From Lachnospiraceae bacterium (GTDB taxonomy: Bacteria; Bacillota; Clostridia; Lachnospirales; Lachnospiraceae): a stretch of 64,000 bases of DNA. The DNA lies in contig JAETQH010000032.1 of NCBI GenBank assembly GCA_021770785.1, forward strand, positions 30,004 to 94,003, in the 5' to 3' direction. Positions 1-8,792 of the stretch are shown here, one piece after another. Positions within the stretch are counted from its first letter, which is position 1. Every line of letters starts with the position of its first letter. A program made the position numbers and the translations under genes. The notes below the pieces were generated by a model, which ran no database searches, was not told where the DNA came from, and saw only the letters and a list, made by a program, of their open reading frames with translations.

Positions 1-249
1 TATATATTTTGCAGACAGCAGGCCGAACTGCTCCGTCACCTGCCTGGCATAGCCTAAAAATTCCTCCCCCTCCGGGGTAATCACAATGCCACGGTTAGAG
101 CGCAGAAAAATCTGTAATCCGATTTCCGTCTCTAATTCCTTCATATTTTCCGACAGGCTGGGCTGGGAAAGAAACAGCTGTTTTGCCGCCTCGTTCATGG
201 AACCGCATTCTGCAATAGTCAGTGCATATTTTAACTGCTGCAGTGTCAT
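1..249 (-). CDS. LysR-family transcriptional regulator, N-terminal part (runs off window)
   Basis: The reverse complement of the first 249 bases, not listed in the ORF track, opens with MTLQQLKYALTIAECGSM and reads through the typical LysR winged helix-turn-helix (AAKQLFLSQPSLSENMKELE, then the wing RSNRGIVITPEGEEF). Only about 83 residues are present; the effector-binding domain lies outside the window. Its ATG overlaps the TGA of the upstream YitT gene as ATGA, so the two are probably translationally coupled. That LysR proteins bind DNA as small-molecule-responsive dimers is family knowledge; the ligand is unknown. Confidence 0.85.
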   Translation of the reverse strand, partial: MTLQQLKYALTIAECGSMNEAAKQLFLSQPSLSENMKELETEIGLQIFLRSNRGIVITPEGEEFLGYARQVTEQFGLLSAKYI

Positions 250-1133
250 AGTGCCTGCCTCTTTTCTGCGTCTTCTAAATAGCGTTTTTTGCTGGAAAAT
301 CCTCTGCCCGAAACCTCGCTGACACGGTTAATAATAACAAACGCCTCCGGGTCTACTTGATGAATCAGTTTTTCCGTCCTTGCCAGTTCCCTCATGGAAA
401 CCACCGTGAGAAGCATTCGGGTTTCTTTTCCCAGATACCCGGTTTCACTGTTTAAAAGGGTGACGCCCCGGTCAATATCCGTCAAAACGGCGGAACGTAT
501 TTCCTCTATCCGGCTGCTGATCACCTTAATCTGCATTTTCGCTGTCCCTAACATCAGACATTTATCCAGCACCACGCTGTACACAATAATCAGCAAGAGT
601 CCGTATAAAATCTGTTCCCCGGTGCTTTTGAATGCCTGCAATAATAAGATAAGCATATCAAACACATAGATAGACCGGGATACCGGAATTTTAAAATATT
701 TTTTGAGAATCAGCGGCGGAATATCCATCCCCCCGGTGGAGGCACCCATCCGAAGCACCAGTCCCATGGCACCGCCGACGCAAATACCGCCGAACACAGT
801 ACAAAGTATCAAATCCTCCGTTATCCGGTAATCTCCCAGCAACCTTGTGATTATCTCTAATGCGATGGGGTAGCTAAACGTACTGATAATCGTATTTGCC
901 GCAAACTTCCAGCCAAAAACAGCCAGTCCCAACAAAAACATTGCCGCATTAAAAACAAATACAAATACCGACACCGGAAGCTCTGTCACGTGATTGACAA
1001 AGAGCGCAATACCCGTTGTTCCCCCGGTAATCAGCCCGCCGGGCAGGATAAACATTGCAATTCCGAATGCGTACAGGAAGTTTCCCATTATAACCGCTAA
1101 TGTTTCCAATAATCTTTTTAACACCTGATTCAT
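246..1133 (-). CDS. YitT family membrane protein (DUF161 + DUF2179)
   Basis: A 295-residue integral membrane protein. Residues about 10-200 carry hydrophobic helices with the family-typical FLPGGLITGGTTGIAL segment near the N-terminus and a Gly-rich stretch (GGICVGGAMGLVLRMGASTGG). The last 80 or so residues form the soluble DUF2179 domain (DRGVTLLNSETGYLGKE). Length is normal for YitT/YqfU/YvjA-type proteins, whose transport function is not firmly known. The stop overlaps the start of a LysR regulator (ATGA), which suggests that the regulator is co-transcribed with it. Confidence 0.88.
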   Translation of the reverse strand: MNQVLKRLLETLAVIMGNFLYAFGIAMFILPGGLITGGTTGIALFVNHVTELPVSVFVFVFNAAMFLLGLAVFGWKFAANTIISTFSYPIALEIITRLLGDYRITEDLILCTVFGGICVGGAMGLVLRMGASTGGMDIPPLILKKYFKIPVSRSIYVFDMLILLLQAFKSTGEQILYGLLLIIVYSVVLDKCLMLGTAKMQIKVISSRIEEIRSAVLTDIDRGVTLLNSETGYLGKETRMLLTVVSMRELARTEKLIHQVDPEAFVIINRVSEVSGRGFSSKKRYLEDAEKRQAL

Positions 1134-1201
1134 CTCTTAATCTATTCCTTTTCCTATTTTCTTATCCTGAAACAGCGAAACATGACTATCCAGACAGTAC
1201 A

Positions 1202-1666
1202 CTAGTCCTCGTCCCCGAAATCCTCCACGTCAGCCCTGCGTGCCTTTCTTTTCGTTTTGCTCTCCTTTTCCAGCGCTGTCCGTATCAGGCTGCGGATTGC
1301 CTTATAAATCTCGCGGATAATGCTGAAAATAAAGAACATGACAATAAACCCGATAACACCGAACATAATATCCGCAAATTCCATATTTCCGGTATTGCTG
1401 ACTTTCTGCCCGATTTCAATGGCAAAAGTGATTACGATAATCAGCGTAAAGACATAAATCCACGCCACCACCATCACATGGTCATGGTTGGCCAGCCATT
1501 TAAACAGCGGGTAGATGACAAAAATAAGCGCCATACCAAGGATGCCGATAACCAGAAAATGCAGCTCCTTATCGGTAAAATTGTATTCATACGCATCATT
1601 GAGCGTTAAAAGCTTACTGTGTATCCGGGCAATCAAATCTATGATTCCATATAAAAATTCCTTCAT
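1202..1666 (-). CDS. hypothetical membrane protein, about 154 aa
   Basis: I place the start at MKEFLYGIID because an AGGAGG site lies seven bases upstream. The track's 27-residue extension has no ribosome site and reads through low-complexity sequence. The protein has three strongly hydrophobic segments (around residues 42-60, 68-88 and 100-125) and a very charged Arg/Lys then Asp/Glu tail (RKARRADVEDFGDED). I do not recognise a named family. It stands alone between YitT and pdxT. Confidence 0.7.
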   Translation of the reverse strand: MKEFLYGIIDLIARIHSKLLTLNDAYEYNFTDKELHFLVIGILGMALIFVIYPLFKWLANHDHVMVVAWIYVFTLIIVITFAIEIGQKVSNTGNMEFADIMFGVIGFIVMFFIFSIIREIYKAIRSLIRTALEKESKTKRKARRADVEDFGDED

Positions 1667-1816
1667 GTTTTCCTCCTGTTCTTTTCCGCAGCCACTGCCG
1701 CATTTAGGCAATGGCTGCGTACAATTTCGAAAATAGATTACCACCATTTTCTTTCCGGCACAAGTAAAAATTGTGGTTTAAATGAGATATAAAAAACACT
1801 GTAGCATCTACAGCAA

Positions 1817-1841
1817 ACAGGGAGAGCCCTGCTCTCCCTGT
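1817..1841 (-). terminator. hairpin downstream of pdxT
   Basis: A 10-bp perfect stem (ACAGGGAGAG / CTCTCCCTGT) with a five-base loop sits just past the pdxT stop. The following minus-strand sequence is only modestly T-rich (TTTGCTG), so termination is likely but not certain. Confidence 0.5.
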
Positions 1842-1848
1842 CCGTCTC

Positions 1849-2418
1849 TTAAAACTTCATTCCTGCCATTTCCAAAAAATACTTATGCACCGACACATCC
1901 TCATTTAATTCCGGGTGGAATGCCGTTACCAGCTGCTTTCCCTGCCTTGCAGCCACAATCCTGCCGTTTACCTCCGCAAGAATCTCAGCCCCCTCCATCA
2001 CTTTTTCAATATAAGGGGCACGGATAAAGGTCATGGGAACCTTTCCCAAACCTTTTACTTCTTCTTCCGTATAGAAGCTGCCGAGCTGTCTACCATAGGC
2101 ATTTCTTTTCACCCGGATATTCATGGTGCCGAGGTACGTCTTATCCTCCGCCACTTCCTTTGCCAGAAGAATCAGCCCGGCACAGGTTCCGAACACCGGA
2201 AGCCCGGCATTGATTTTTTCCTGCAAAATCTCAAGCATTCCCTCTTCCCGCAGCAGCTTTCCCATCACCGTGCTCTCTCCGCCGGGAAGAATCAGGGCGT
2301 CAAAGGGCCGGTCTAAATCTTTTTTCTGCCGTATCTCAAAGTGCTCTGCCCCAAGGCGGTCAAGCATATATCCATGCTCCACAAAAGCACCCTGGAGGGC
2401 TAAAATTGCCACTACCAT
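1849..2418 (-). CDS. pdxT: pyridoxal 5'-phosphate synthase glutaminase subunit PdxT
   Basis: A 189-residue class I glutamine amidotransferase that hydrolyses glutamine and channels ammonia to PdxS in the R5P-dependent PLP pathway. The N-terminus [16 protein letters not shown], the LILPGGEST motif, the nucleophile in [11 protein letters not shown] and the His-Glu pair in TAFHPEL are all present, so the triad looks intact. The start codon shares a base with the pdxS stop, giving tight coupling of the two subunits of the 12:12 synthase. Length is normal. Confidence 0.97.
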   Translation of the reverse strand: MVVAILALQGAFVEHGYMLDRLGAEHFEIRQKKDLDRPFDALILPGGESTVMGKLLREEGMLEILQEKINAGLPVFGTCAGLILLAKEVAEDKTYLGTMNIRVKRNAYGRQLGSFYTEEEVKGLGKVPMTFIRAPYIEKVMEGAEILAEVNGRIVAARQGKQLVTAFHPELNEDVSVHKYFLEMAGMKF

Positions 2419-3299
2419 TATTTGCCCCTCTCAGCCATCAGAAGTGCGATTTCCTGCTCATTGATACCTACCATCGCTTCTCCTAAATCGGTGGAAAGCT
2501 CTGCGATTAATTTTGCATCGTTATAGTTGGTCACTGCTTTTACAATGGCTGCCGCACGTTTTGCCGGGTCACCGGATTTAAAGATACCGGAGCCTACAAA
2601 TACGCCCTCCGCTCCAAGCTGCATCATCAGCGCTGCGTCTGCAGGAGTTGCCACGCCTCCTGCTGCAAAGTTGACCACCGGAAGCTTTCCGTTGGTATGT
2701 ACGTACTCCACCAAATCATAAGGCACCTGAAGCTGTTTTGCCGCCTCGAAAAGCTCATCCTTCCGCATGTTCTGGATACGGCGGATTTCGGAATTCATCA
2801 TGCGCATATGACGGACTGCCTGCACCACATCTCCGGTTCCCGGCTCTCCCTTGGTACGAATCATGGACGCTCCCTCTGCAATCCGGCGAAGGGCTTCGCC
2901 TAAATCCTTCGCCCCGCAGACGAAGGGAACCTTAAATTCTGTTTTATTGATATGATATACGTCGTCCGCCGGGGAAAGCACTTCGCTCTCATCAATATAA
3001 TCAATCTCGATTGCCTCTAAAATCTGTGCCTCCACAAAATGTCCGATGCGGCATTTTGCCATAACCGGAATGGAAACCGCCTCCTGGATGCCGCGAATCA
3101 TTTTCGGGTCGCTCATACGGGATACACCGCCTGCCGCCCGGATATCCGCCGGAATACGCTCTAACGCCATAACGGCACAGGCGCCTGCCGCCTCTGCAAT
3201 TTTTGCCTGCTCCGGGGTGGTGACATCCATAATCACACCGCCCTTTAACATCTGTGCTAACTGTTTGTTTAAATCATATCTGTTTTCCTGCATTTCCAT
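2418..3299 (-). CDS. pdxS: pyridoxal 5'-phosphate synthase lyase subunit PdxS
   Basis: A 293-residue TIM-barrel synthase that builds PLP from ribose 5-phosphate, glyceraldehyde 3-phosphate and ammonia. The two lysine-bearing motifs are clear ([19 protein letters not shown] and [20 protein letters not shown]), as is the phosphate-binding [20 protein letters not shown] stretch. It is the first gene of a pdxS-pdxT operon. No MocR/PdxR-type regulator is next to it. A purine-rich AAAGGGAAA site precedes the start. Confidence 0.97.
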   Translation of the reverse strand: MEMQENRYDLNKQLAQMLKGGVIMDVTTPEQAKIAEAAGACAVMALERIPADIRAAGGVSRMSDPKMIRGIQEAVSIPVMAKCRIGHFVEAQILEAIEIDYIDESEVLSPADDVYHINKTEFKVPFVCGAKDLGEALRRIAEGASMIRTKGEPGTGDVVQAVRHMRMMNSEIRRIQNMRKDELFEAAKQLQVPYDLVEYVHTNGKLPVVNFAAGGVATPADAALMMQLGAEGVFVGSGIFKSGDPAKRAAAIVKAVTNYNDAKLIAELSTDLGEAMVGINEQEIALLMAERGK

Positions 3300-3334
3300 T
3301 TTCCCTTTCCTGCATTTTTTCTTGTTTATAACGC

Positions 3335-3363
3335 ATTATACAGGAAAATGGTATTATCAAAAT
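3335..3363 (-). promoter_or_regulatory. probable pdxST promoter
   Basis: On the minus strand a perfect TATAAT lies about 40 bases before the pdxS start. The matching -35 is weak (ATTTTG at 17-bp spacing; a better TTGATA is only 14 bp away), so this is a tentative call. Confidence 0.35.
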
Positions 3364-3400
3364 AACCAGTTTTGCAATTTTTAACCATGCCAGTTAAGTT

Positions 3401-5008
3401 TTATTCATAGACTGTCTGTAAAAGCCTCTTCTCAAACTCATCATGAGTCAGAGGCTTGTCAAACAGATATCCCTGGGCAATATCGCAGTTCATCCCTTTC
3501 ATGTATTCCAGCTCCATCTCCGTCTCAATACCCTCGGAAACAATGGACATATCCAGTTCCTTTGCCATGCGGATAATATTTCCAATGACAACCCGGGAAC
3601 GGTTCTCGTCCACAGCCCCGTTATCTAAAAACGACTTGTCCAATTTTAATGTGTCAAAGCTCATATTCTGTAACATACTTAAAGAGGAATACCCCGTTCC
3701 GAAATCGTCCATGGAAGCAGATATGCCATAGCCATGCAGCTTGTTAATGCTGGAACTTAAATTCCTACTGCCTTCAATATAAGCCGTCTCCGTAAATTCA
3801 ATCTCCAAATGCTGCTTTGGTATACCCCATTTCTCCGCTACACGGTTGATGTACTCCGCCACCGTATCCTCCACAAAATGGTGTTTAGAGAAATTCACCG
3901 ATACCGTAACCACCTCAATTCCCCGCTCTAACCACTCCTTAATATGGCGGCAGACTGTTTCTAATACGTAGAAATCCAGTTTCTGCACCTGTCCGGTTTT
4001 CTCACAAATAGGGATAAATTCTCCCGGAGAAACCACTTTTCCGTCATGGTTCCAGCGTATCAGTGCCTCTGCCCCGGTAATTTTCCGTGTTTTCATGGAA
4101 ACCTTGGGCTGGTAATACACCTCAAATTCCCCCGCCTCTAATGCCGGCTCGATGGCGTGCATAATCAAATCCTCGCGGATTTTCCGTTTACGGATTTTCT
4201 CGTCATAATAGCGCACCGTTTGATTCTGCTCCCGGTTGATTTCATCATAAGTGGTAGACAGCTTTTCCATTATCATCTGGGGCGAAGTATCCGTGCCGTC
4301 CGGCATGTAAATGGCAACTCTGGCGGAAATAAAAACCTTTTTCCCGGTAATGGGCTCCTTGATACAGGAAACCGGAACTGCCTTTAACGCCTTAAGAATC
4401 AGTTCTAACCGTTCCCTGCGGATTACTCCCACAAAGTTATTGCCGCCCACTAGCGCCACTAATTCCTCCGCTGTCGCCATCTCCGCCACCGCGGCACAGT
4501 ATTCCCGCAATGCCGCATCACCCTGACGGAAACCGAACTTCTGGTTAATAAACTTAAAGTTATTGATATTAAAATAAATGGTGCTGTACTCTGCCAGTTT
4601 CCCCTCATTCAGCAGACGCTCCGTAAAATTCAGATAAGCATTGTAATTGGGAATGCCGCTTCTGATGTCAATCATGGAAATTCTGAAATTCTCATCTTTT
4701 ACATAATGCACACAATTTTCAATTCTGTTATAGCCGCAGGCAAAATCCCGGATATCCAACTCCCCAAACCTTTCTTTAAGCCTTCTGCGCCGTTCCTCTA
4801 AGGGCAGCTCCGGCAGATAGGGATTTTCCTCCTCCGGTATCTTCGCATTCGGTTTGCGGTGCTTCTGAAGCCGGAAAAAAAAGAGGGGGCTACAACAAGT
4901 GAAATCGGCTGTCCGCCCCGCAAATCCTCCAAAAATACCTTCGTGTCGTCCCTGTATTCCCTGGCGTTGTGATGACAGGTTTCCAGGCACCGTCCGCAGT
5001 GCAGACAT
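3401..5008 (-). CDS. degenerate-GGDEF / EAL c-di-GMP phosphodiesterase (5' end in another frame)
   Basis: The EAL part looks catalytically complete: EALIRW, the DDFGTGYSSLSML loop, KLDKSFL and SEGIETEMELEYM. The preceding GGDEF domain is degenerate (VALVGGNNFVGV), so it should not make c-di-GMP and may be regulatory. The first 40 or so residues of the track ORF (MSALRTVPGN...) are antisense noise inside the overlapping 4Fe-4S ORF. The genuine frame becomes plausible only after a run of eight T at 4875-4882, from LQKHRKPNAKIPEEENPY onward. I infer that the ancestral gene ran from 5148 to 3401 with the ferredoxin domain at its N-terminus. It may now be frameshifted or rely on slippage. Confidence 0.8.
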   Translation of the reverse strand: MSALRTVPGNLSSQRQGIQGRHEGIFGGFAGRTADFTCCSPLFFFRLQKHRKPNAKIPEEENPYLPELPLEERRRRLKERFGELDIRDFACGYNRIENCVHYVKDENFRISMIDIRSGIPNYNAYLNFTERLLNEGKLAEYSTIYFNINNFKFINQKFGFRQGDAALREYCAAVAEMATAEELVALVGGNNFVGVIRRERLELILKALKAVPVSCIKEPITGKKVFISARVAIYMPDGTDTSPQMIMEKLSTTYDEINREQNQTVRYYDEKIRKRKIREDLIMHAIEPALEAGEFEVYYQPKVSMKTRKITGAEALIRWNHDGKVVSPGEFIPICEKTGQVQKLDFYVLETVCRHIKEWLERGIEVVTVSVNFSKHHFVEDTVAEYINRVAEKWGIPKQHLEIEFTETAYIEGSRNLSSSINKLHGYGISASMDDFGTGYSSLSMLQNMSFDTLKLDKSFLDNGAVDENRSRVVIGNIIRMAKELDMSIVSEGIETEMELEYMKGMNCDIAQGYLFDKPLTHDEFEKRLLQTVYE

Positions 5009-5148
5009 TTTTCATCATCCACATGAATCTGATTCTTTCCGTTTTTTCTCACGGAAATATTCGCGCCTAACACAGGACAACCTGAAATGCACCGGTTGCA
5101 GCCGATACAATTCTCATTCGTATAGATTAATCCCTCATTTAACTTCAT
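4798..5148 (-). CDS. 4Fe-4S dicluster N-terminal domain of the c-di-GMP phosphodiesterase gene
   Basis: The ORF starts MKLNEGLIYTNENCIGCNRC and carries two full 4Fe-4S ligand sets (CIGCNRCISGC and CLHCGRCLETC), then ISLVVAPSFF. In relatives as I remember them, that last motif opens an iron-hydrogenase-like domain. Directly after it the frame hits T8 and turns into Arg-rich noise, while the -1 frame continues as the EAL protein. A hydrogenase-like domain of roughly 300 residues would be expected between them and is absent. So there may be an internal deletion as well as a frame change. Confidence 0.65.
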   Translation of the reverse strand: MKLNEGLIYTNENCIGCNRCISGCPVLGANISVRKNGKNQIHVDDEKCLHCGRCLETCHHNAREYRDDTKVFLEDLRGGQPISLVVAPSFFSGFRSTANRMRRYRRRKIPICRSCP

Positions 5149-5293
5149 ACCTAATTCCTTCCATCAGTATAAAAACATTCTTCTTCCCCCGCCTGTTTTT
5201 TCCTGTCCTGTCTTTTTAACACACTTTCCCTTTTTAAATAATTATACCCGTTCCTTTTTTTCCTTTCAACAAAATTCTGTTCTTCGCCCCTGC

Positions 5294-5341
5294 AAAAAAA
5301 CGACTGGCATAAGACTATCCTTTCTTATACCAGTCGTTTTT
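5294..5341 (-). terminator. bidirectional rho-independent terminator
   Basis: A near-perfect stem (AAAACGACTGGCATAAGA against TCTTATACCAGTCGTTTT, one mismatch) with a short loop, A-rich on one side and T-rich on the other. It abuts the stop of the PHP phosphatase gene. Confidence 0.85.
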
Positions 5342-6122
5342 ACGGTCTTTTTAAAGTAACATCTTCTAATATCTTCAAGCCGAAACGCTCTGCCAGGTCA
5401 GCACATTTCCTGTAGCTTTTAATATCCCTGACCCCGTCTGCCTTGTGGGCGTCTAATCCAAACACCACATCATTGCCAATTTCCCCTGCCAGCTCCCAGA
5501 AACGCTCGTTGGGATAATTTCTGCCGGTCTGCATTCCAAGCACATTGATTTCTAACGGTATCCCCAGTTCCTTCATGGCAAGGCAGAGCCTCCTCATTTC
5601 CCTGTCATATACCCCAGGCTCTCCCTGATAATTGATTAAATCCGGGTGTGCCAGATAGGAATAACTGCCCGTTTTCATTCCCGCAATCACAGAATCCACA
5701 TAGGCGCAGATTCGGCTCTCCTCCTTCGTTGCCGCTCCCGCATAGGGTCCCTTCTCTTCACTGTCCCAAAAGTGCTGTCCCATAATCAGGTAATCACAGC
5801 CGAGGCTTCGTGCCATTTCCATCTGCTTTTCATAAAATTCCGGGATATATTCCGCCTCAAAACCTACGAAAAGCCGGATTTTGTCACGGTATTCCCTCGC
5901 CAGCTGCCGAATGCAGGACACATAGCCTTCCGCCTCCTCCATCCGCATCCGTATCCCGGAAACATAGCCCCCGGAAAAGGGGCAGGGAATATGGTCGGAA
6001 AACCCGAACTTTTTAATCCCCATACCGATTGCCGCCTCCACATATTCCCGCTCTGTGCCGGTGGCATGCTGACATCTTGCGGTATGGGCATGATAATTAT
6101 AAATGACAAACTCTTTTTCCAT
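5340..6122 (-). CDS. PHP-family histidinol-phosphatase-like protein
   Basis: A 260-residue PHP metal-dependent phosphoesterase. Metal-binding motifs are in order: NYHAHTARCQHATG near the N-terminus, FGFSDHIPCPF, GFEAEYIPE, the GQHF motif, YLAHPDLINY and FGLDAHKADGV near the end. This pattern fits the HisJ/HisK type that dephosphorylates L-histidinol phosphate in histidine synthesis. No other his gene is nearby, so the substrate is an inference. It ends at a strong terminator. The next gene upstream ends 4 bp before its start. Confidence 0.85.
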   Translation of the reverse strand: MEKEFVIYNYHAHTARCQHATGTEREYVEAAIGMGIKKFGFSDHIPCPFSGGYVSGIRMRMEEAEGYVSCIRQLAREYRDKIRLFVGFEAEYIPEFYEKQMEMARSLGCDYLIMGQHFWDSEEKGPYAGAATKEESRICAYVDSVIAGMKTGSYSYLAHPDLINYQGEPGVYDREMRRLCLAMKELGIPLEINVLGMQTGRNYPNERFWELAGEIGNDVVFGLDAHKADGVRDIKSYRKCADLAERFGLKILEDVTLKRP

Positions 6123-6126
6123 TTTA

Positions 6127-6867
6127 TTACCGCTTTCTTGCCTTTTGTCTCATTCTTTTCTGTTTCCGGTCTTTTAATACCAGATAACCACGCCCAATCC
6201 CAAGGGAAATCACCAGCAATGCTATTATTATATAGCACACCCCTACTCCAAGGGTTTCGGATCCCATTAGACTTAAGTCAAAACCAAACCATCCGGTGGG
6301 TGCACCAAAATTTAAAAAATTGTAGGGCGCATACTTCGTATCCCAGCGAAGTCCCAGTCCTGCCGCAATCACCACAAACGCCACATACAAAAGGACCGGT
6401 ATCACGGCAAAAATAACATGTAATTTATTAGACTGATAACGGTAATCAAACAGAATAAAATCCAGAATTGCCAGCACAGGTGTAATAAGATGCACGCATA
6501 AGCTGCCGGCCCCATTCTGCAGATACGCATGGACAAACCCGTTTGCGGATGTGGGCGCCAAAATTGTCAGGTAAATAAAAAATGTCAGGGTAATACTGAT
6601 GGTCGCCATATATTTTATAATATACTGCCAGTTTCTTTTATATACACGTTCCCCTTTAGAAAACAAAAGTATCATATCCGTCACAAGAAAAAGCAGAAGC
6701 GCCGCATCAATAAATACATTGGAAAGATTTGCAAAATACGTCCAGGACATCATATTTTTCATAGAACGGTACATGCCGTAAACTGATGCTGTGATTGCCG
6801 CCAGTTTTATTAGGATGCCCAACCACAGTTCCTTTTTCCGGTATACAATGATATCTAAATGTTCCAT
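6127..6867 (-). CDS. Pr6Pr-like integral membrane protein
   Basis: I start at MEHLDIIVYRKK because a GGAGGA site lies eight bases upstream. The track's start nine codons earlier would overlap the NUDIX gene. The protein is about 246 residues with six or seven membrane helices and a Lys/Arg-rich cytoplasmic tail (LKDRKQKRMRQKARKR). The APTSANGFVHAYLQNG and LITPVLAILDFILFD stretches resemble the Pr6Pr/FAR-17a-like membrane family, whose role is unknown. It lies between the NUDIX and PHP genes, all in one direction. Confidence 0.72.
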   Translation of the reverse strand: MEHLDIIVYRKKELWLGILIKLAAITASVYGMYRSMKNMMSWTYFANLSNVFIDAALLLFLVTDMILLFSKGERVYKRNWQYIIKYMATISITLTFFIYLTILAPTSANGFVHAYLQNGAGSLCVHLITPVLAILDFILFDYRYQSNKLHVIFAVIPVLLYVAFVVIAAGLGLRWDTKYAPYNFLNFGAPTGWFGFDLSLMGSETLGVGVCYIIIALLVISLGIGRGYLVLKDRKQKRMRQKARKR

Positions 6868-6883
6868 ATTCTTTTCCTCCGTC

Positions 6884-7399
6884 TTATCCCTCAAAGACTT
6901 CCTTTATGCTGTCATAATGCAGAAAAATTCCCTCTTTCGCAAGGCTCTCAATTTCCTCCTTTGACACCAGACGATAGCCTGCGGTTTCTTCCTCCTGCAG
7001 TTTGATGTCCTCTTCCCTAAAATCTCCGGTAAAGCGGTACACATCTACAAAGTAGTTGTCCCCCTCCCCCGGATTCTCTCTCTTATAGGAAAAGACATAG
7101 CCGCCGTCCCAGTCCGACACGTCAAGCCCCGTTTCTTCCTTCACCTCCCTCACTACTGCGTCTTTCGAAGATTCCCCTGCCAGAGCCGCACCGCCAGAAA
7201 CTTCCCACCAGCCCGGTGCCCAGGATTTTGTCATCACCCGTTTCGTAATCAAAAACCTGCCGTCCCCGGCAGCAATGACGCCAAGGACGGTCAGATGGTA
7301 TTCCCCTTCCCTTAAACACCAGTCGTTCCGTTTCATGGTGCGCCCGGTGGGCTGTTTATTTCCGTCATAGATATCCCAAAATTCAATTTTTTCTGACAT
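6884..7399 (-). CDS. NUDIX hydrolase, 171 aa
   Basis: The start is set at MSEKIEFWDIYDGNKQP, preceded by a GGGGAAGGGAA site; the track ORF's long N-terminal extension is not protein-like. The Nudix box is complete (GGAALAGESSKDAVVREVKEETGL). The opening WDIYDGNKQPTGRTMKR is typical of isopentenyl-diphosphate-isomerase-like or ADP-sugar-type NUDIX enzymes that act on nucleotide or prenyl diphosphates. The real substrate cannot be told. It appears to head a short operon with the membrane protein and the PHP phosphatase. Confidence 0.88.
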   Translation of the reverse strand: MSEKIEFWDIYDGNKQPTGRTMKRNDWCLREGEYHLTVLGVIAAGDGRFLITKRVMTKSWAPGWWEVSGGAALAGESSKDAVVREVKEETGLDVSDWDGGYVFSYKRENPGEGDNYFVDVYRFTGDFREEDIKLQEEETAGYRLVSKEEIESLAKEGIFLHYDSIKEVFEG

Positions 7400-7655
7400 T
7401 TCCCTTCCCCTTTGTCCCTTAATCGTTACTTTTTTCCTGCCAGTGTCCTGCCTCATTGATAAGCAGGCAAGACATTCATGTACCGGCACGAATATGTAAC
7501 CTCCCGTTATTATATCCCACCCCCCGCAAATGCACAATGGTAATTGCGCAAAAAAAATTTTGAAGAAAAGACAACTCTTTTTGAAAAAGTACTGGAAGAA
7601 TAGAGAAAAACATGTAAAATAGTACTTAAGTAAGAACTTTTGGGGGGGAAGTATT

Positions 7656-8753
7656 TTGATTCGCAGAAAATTTGTAAGAACCAGACAATTAAAACCCGGC
7701 ATGAAAATAGACCATGCAGTGGTTGACCGCCTAGGACGCAACCTTGTGGCGCGGGGCGCTGTTTTAGATGAATACGTCATAGATTCTTTGCTTAAGCTTG
7801 GGATCATGAGCGTCTACATTCAGGACGGGGAATATGAGCCGGAAGAAACGGCACCTCCCATCTCTCCCGCCGCCCAGAGAAATATCGAAAAGCTCCACAC
7901 CGACGACCGTGCCAAGGTTACTCTGTCCGACAGTGTACGGAAGCGCGTGGCGGAGGGGATTCAGTTCGTTTACAACAATGCCGAATCAAAAGAATTATCA
8001 GACACCACCGACAGTATCGCAAACGACCTGCTTGCCACCATCGAATCCAACAACGCCATCGCCATTGACATCAGCGCTTTAAAAACCAGCGACGAATACA
8101 CCTTCAAGCACAGCGTGGACGTTGCCACCATTGCCATGATCGTTGCCAAAAAACAGGGGCTTCCCAAGGCGCAAATTCGGGAAATCGGCGTGGCCGGGCT
8201 TCTCCATGACGTGGGAAAAATAAAAATACCCACCGAAATTTTAAATAAACCGGGGCGCTTAGACGACAACGAATTTGCCATTATGAAGCAGCACCCGGTG
8301 TATAGTTATGAGCTGATTAAGGACCGGAATGATTTCGGACCCGCCGTGTCCTTAGGCGTGCTGCAGCACCACGAAAAAATCAACGGCTCCGGCTATCCCA
8401 TGAAAATGCCTGCCGAAAAAATCTGCCCCTATGCAAAAATTTTATCCGTGGCGGACATCTATGACGCACTGGTGACGGAGCGCCCCTACAAAGCCGCTTT
8501 CTCCCAGCGTGACGCCGTGGAAATGATTATGTCCATGACCGCCGAGCTGGACATGAACGCCATGAAAAGCTTCTTAGAAAGTATGATTTTGTACCCGGTG
8601 GACACCATCGTAGAACTCAGCAACGGTGAGAGTGCAAAGGTGGTGAAAAATAATCCCCACTATATCTTAAGGCCTGTGGTGGTGGGACTTACCAGCGGAA
8701 CCGTCTACGATTTAGGCGGGGACTTAAATTGCGCCAATATCATTATCCGGTAG
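7656..8753 (+). CDS. HD-GYP domain c-di-GMP phosphodiesterase
   Basis: It starts at TTG, right behind a GGGGGGGAAG ribosome site. An N-terminal region of about 115 residues (DUF3391-like, KPGMKIDHAVVDRLGR) precedes an HD-GYP domain with KHSVDVATIAMIVA, GLLHDVGKIKIP and HHEKINGSGYP. All catalytic metal ligands and the GYP signature are present, so c-di-GMP hydrolysis is expected. Together with the EAL protein at 3.4-5.0 kb, this gives the window two c-di-GMP-degrading enzymes. It is a monocistronic plus-strand gene among minus-strand neighbours. Confidence 0.92.
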   Translation: MIRRKFVRTRQLKPGMKIDHAVVDRLGRNLVARGAVLDEYVIDSLLKLGIMSVYIQDGEYEPEETAPPISPAAQRNIEKLHTDDRAKVTLSDSVRKRVAEGIQFVYNNAESKELSDTTDSIANDLLATIESNNAIAIDISALKTSDEYTFKHSVDVATIAMIVAKKQGLPKAQIREIGVAGLLHDVGKIKIPTEILNKPGRLDDNEFAIMKQHPVYSYELIKDRNDFGPAVSLGVLQHHEKINGSGYPMKMPAEKICPYAKILSVADIYDALVTERPYKAAFSQRDAVEMIMSMTAELDMNAMKSFLESMILYPVDTIVELSNGESAKVVKNNPHYILRPVVVGLTSGTVYDLGGDLNCANIIIR

Positions 8754-8792
8754 GCGGACATCCCCAAAGACATCGGACGGAGTTTAAAAAGT

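Noticed and set aside
7540-7655. Possible c-di-GMP riboswitch ahead of the HD-GYP gene
   Set aside because: The leader is short and AT-rich and lacks the conserved GEMM core; only a weak AGTACTT inverted repeat was seen.
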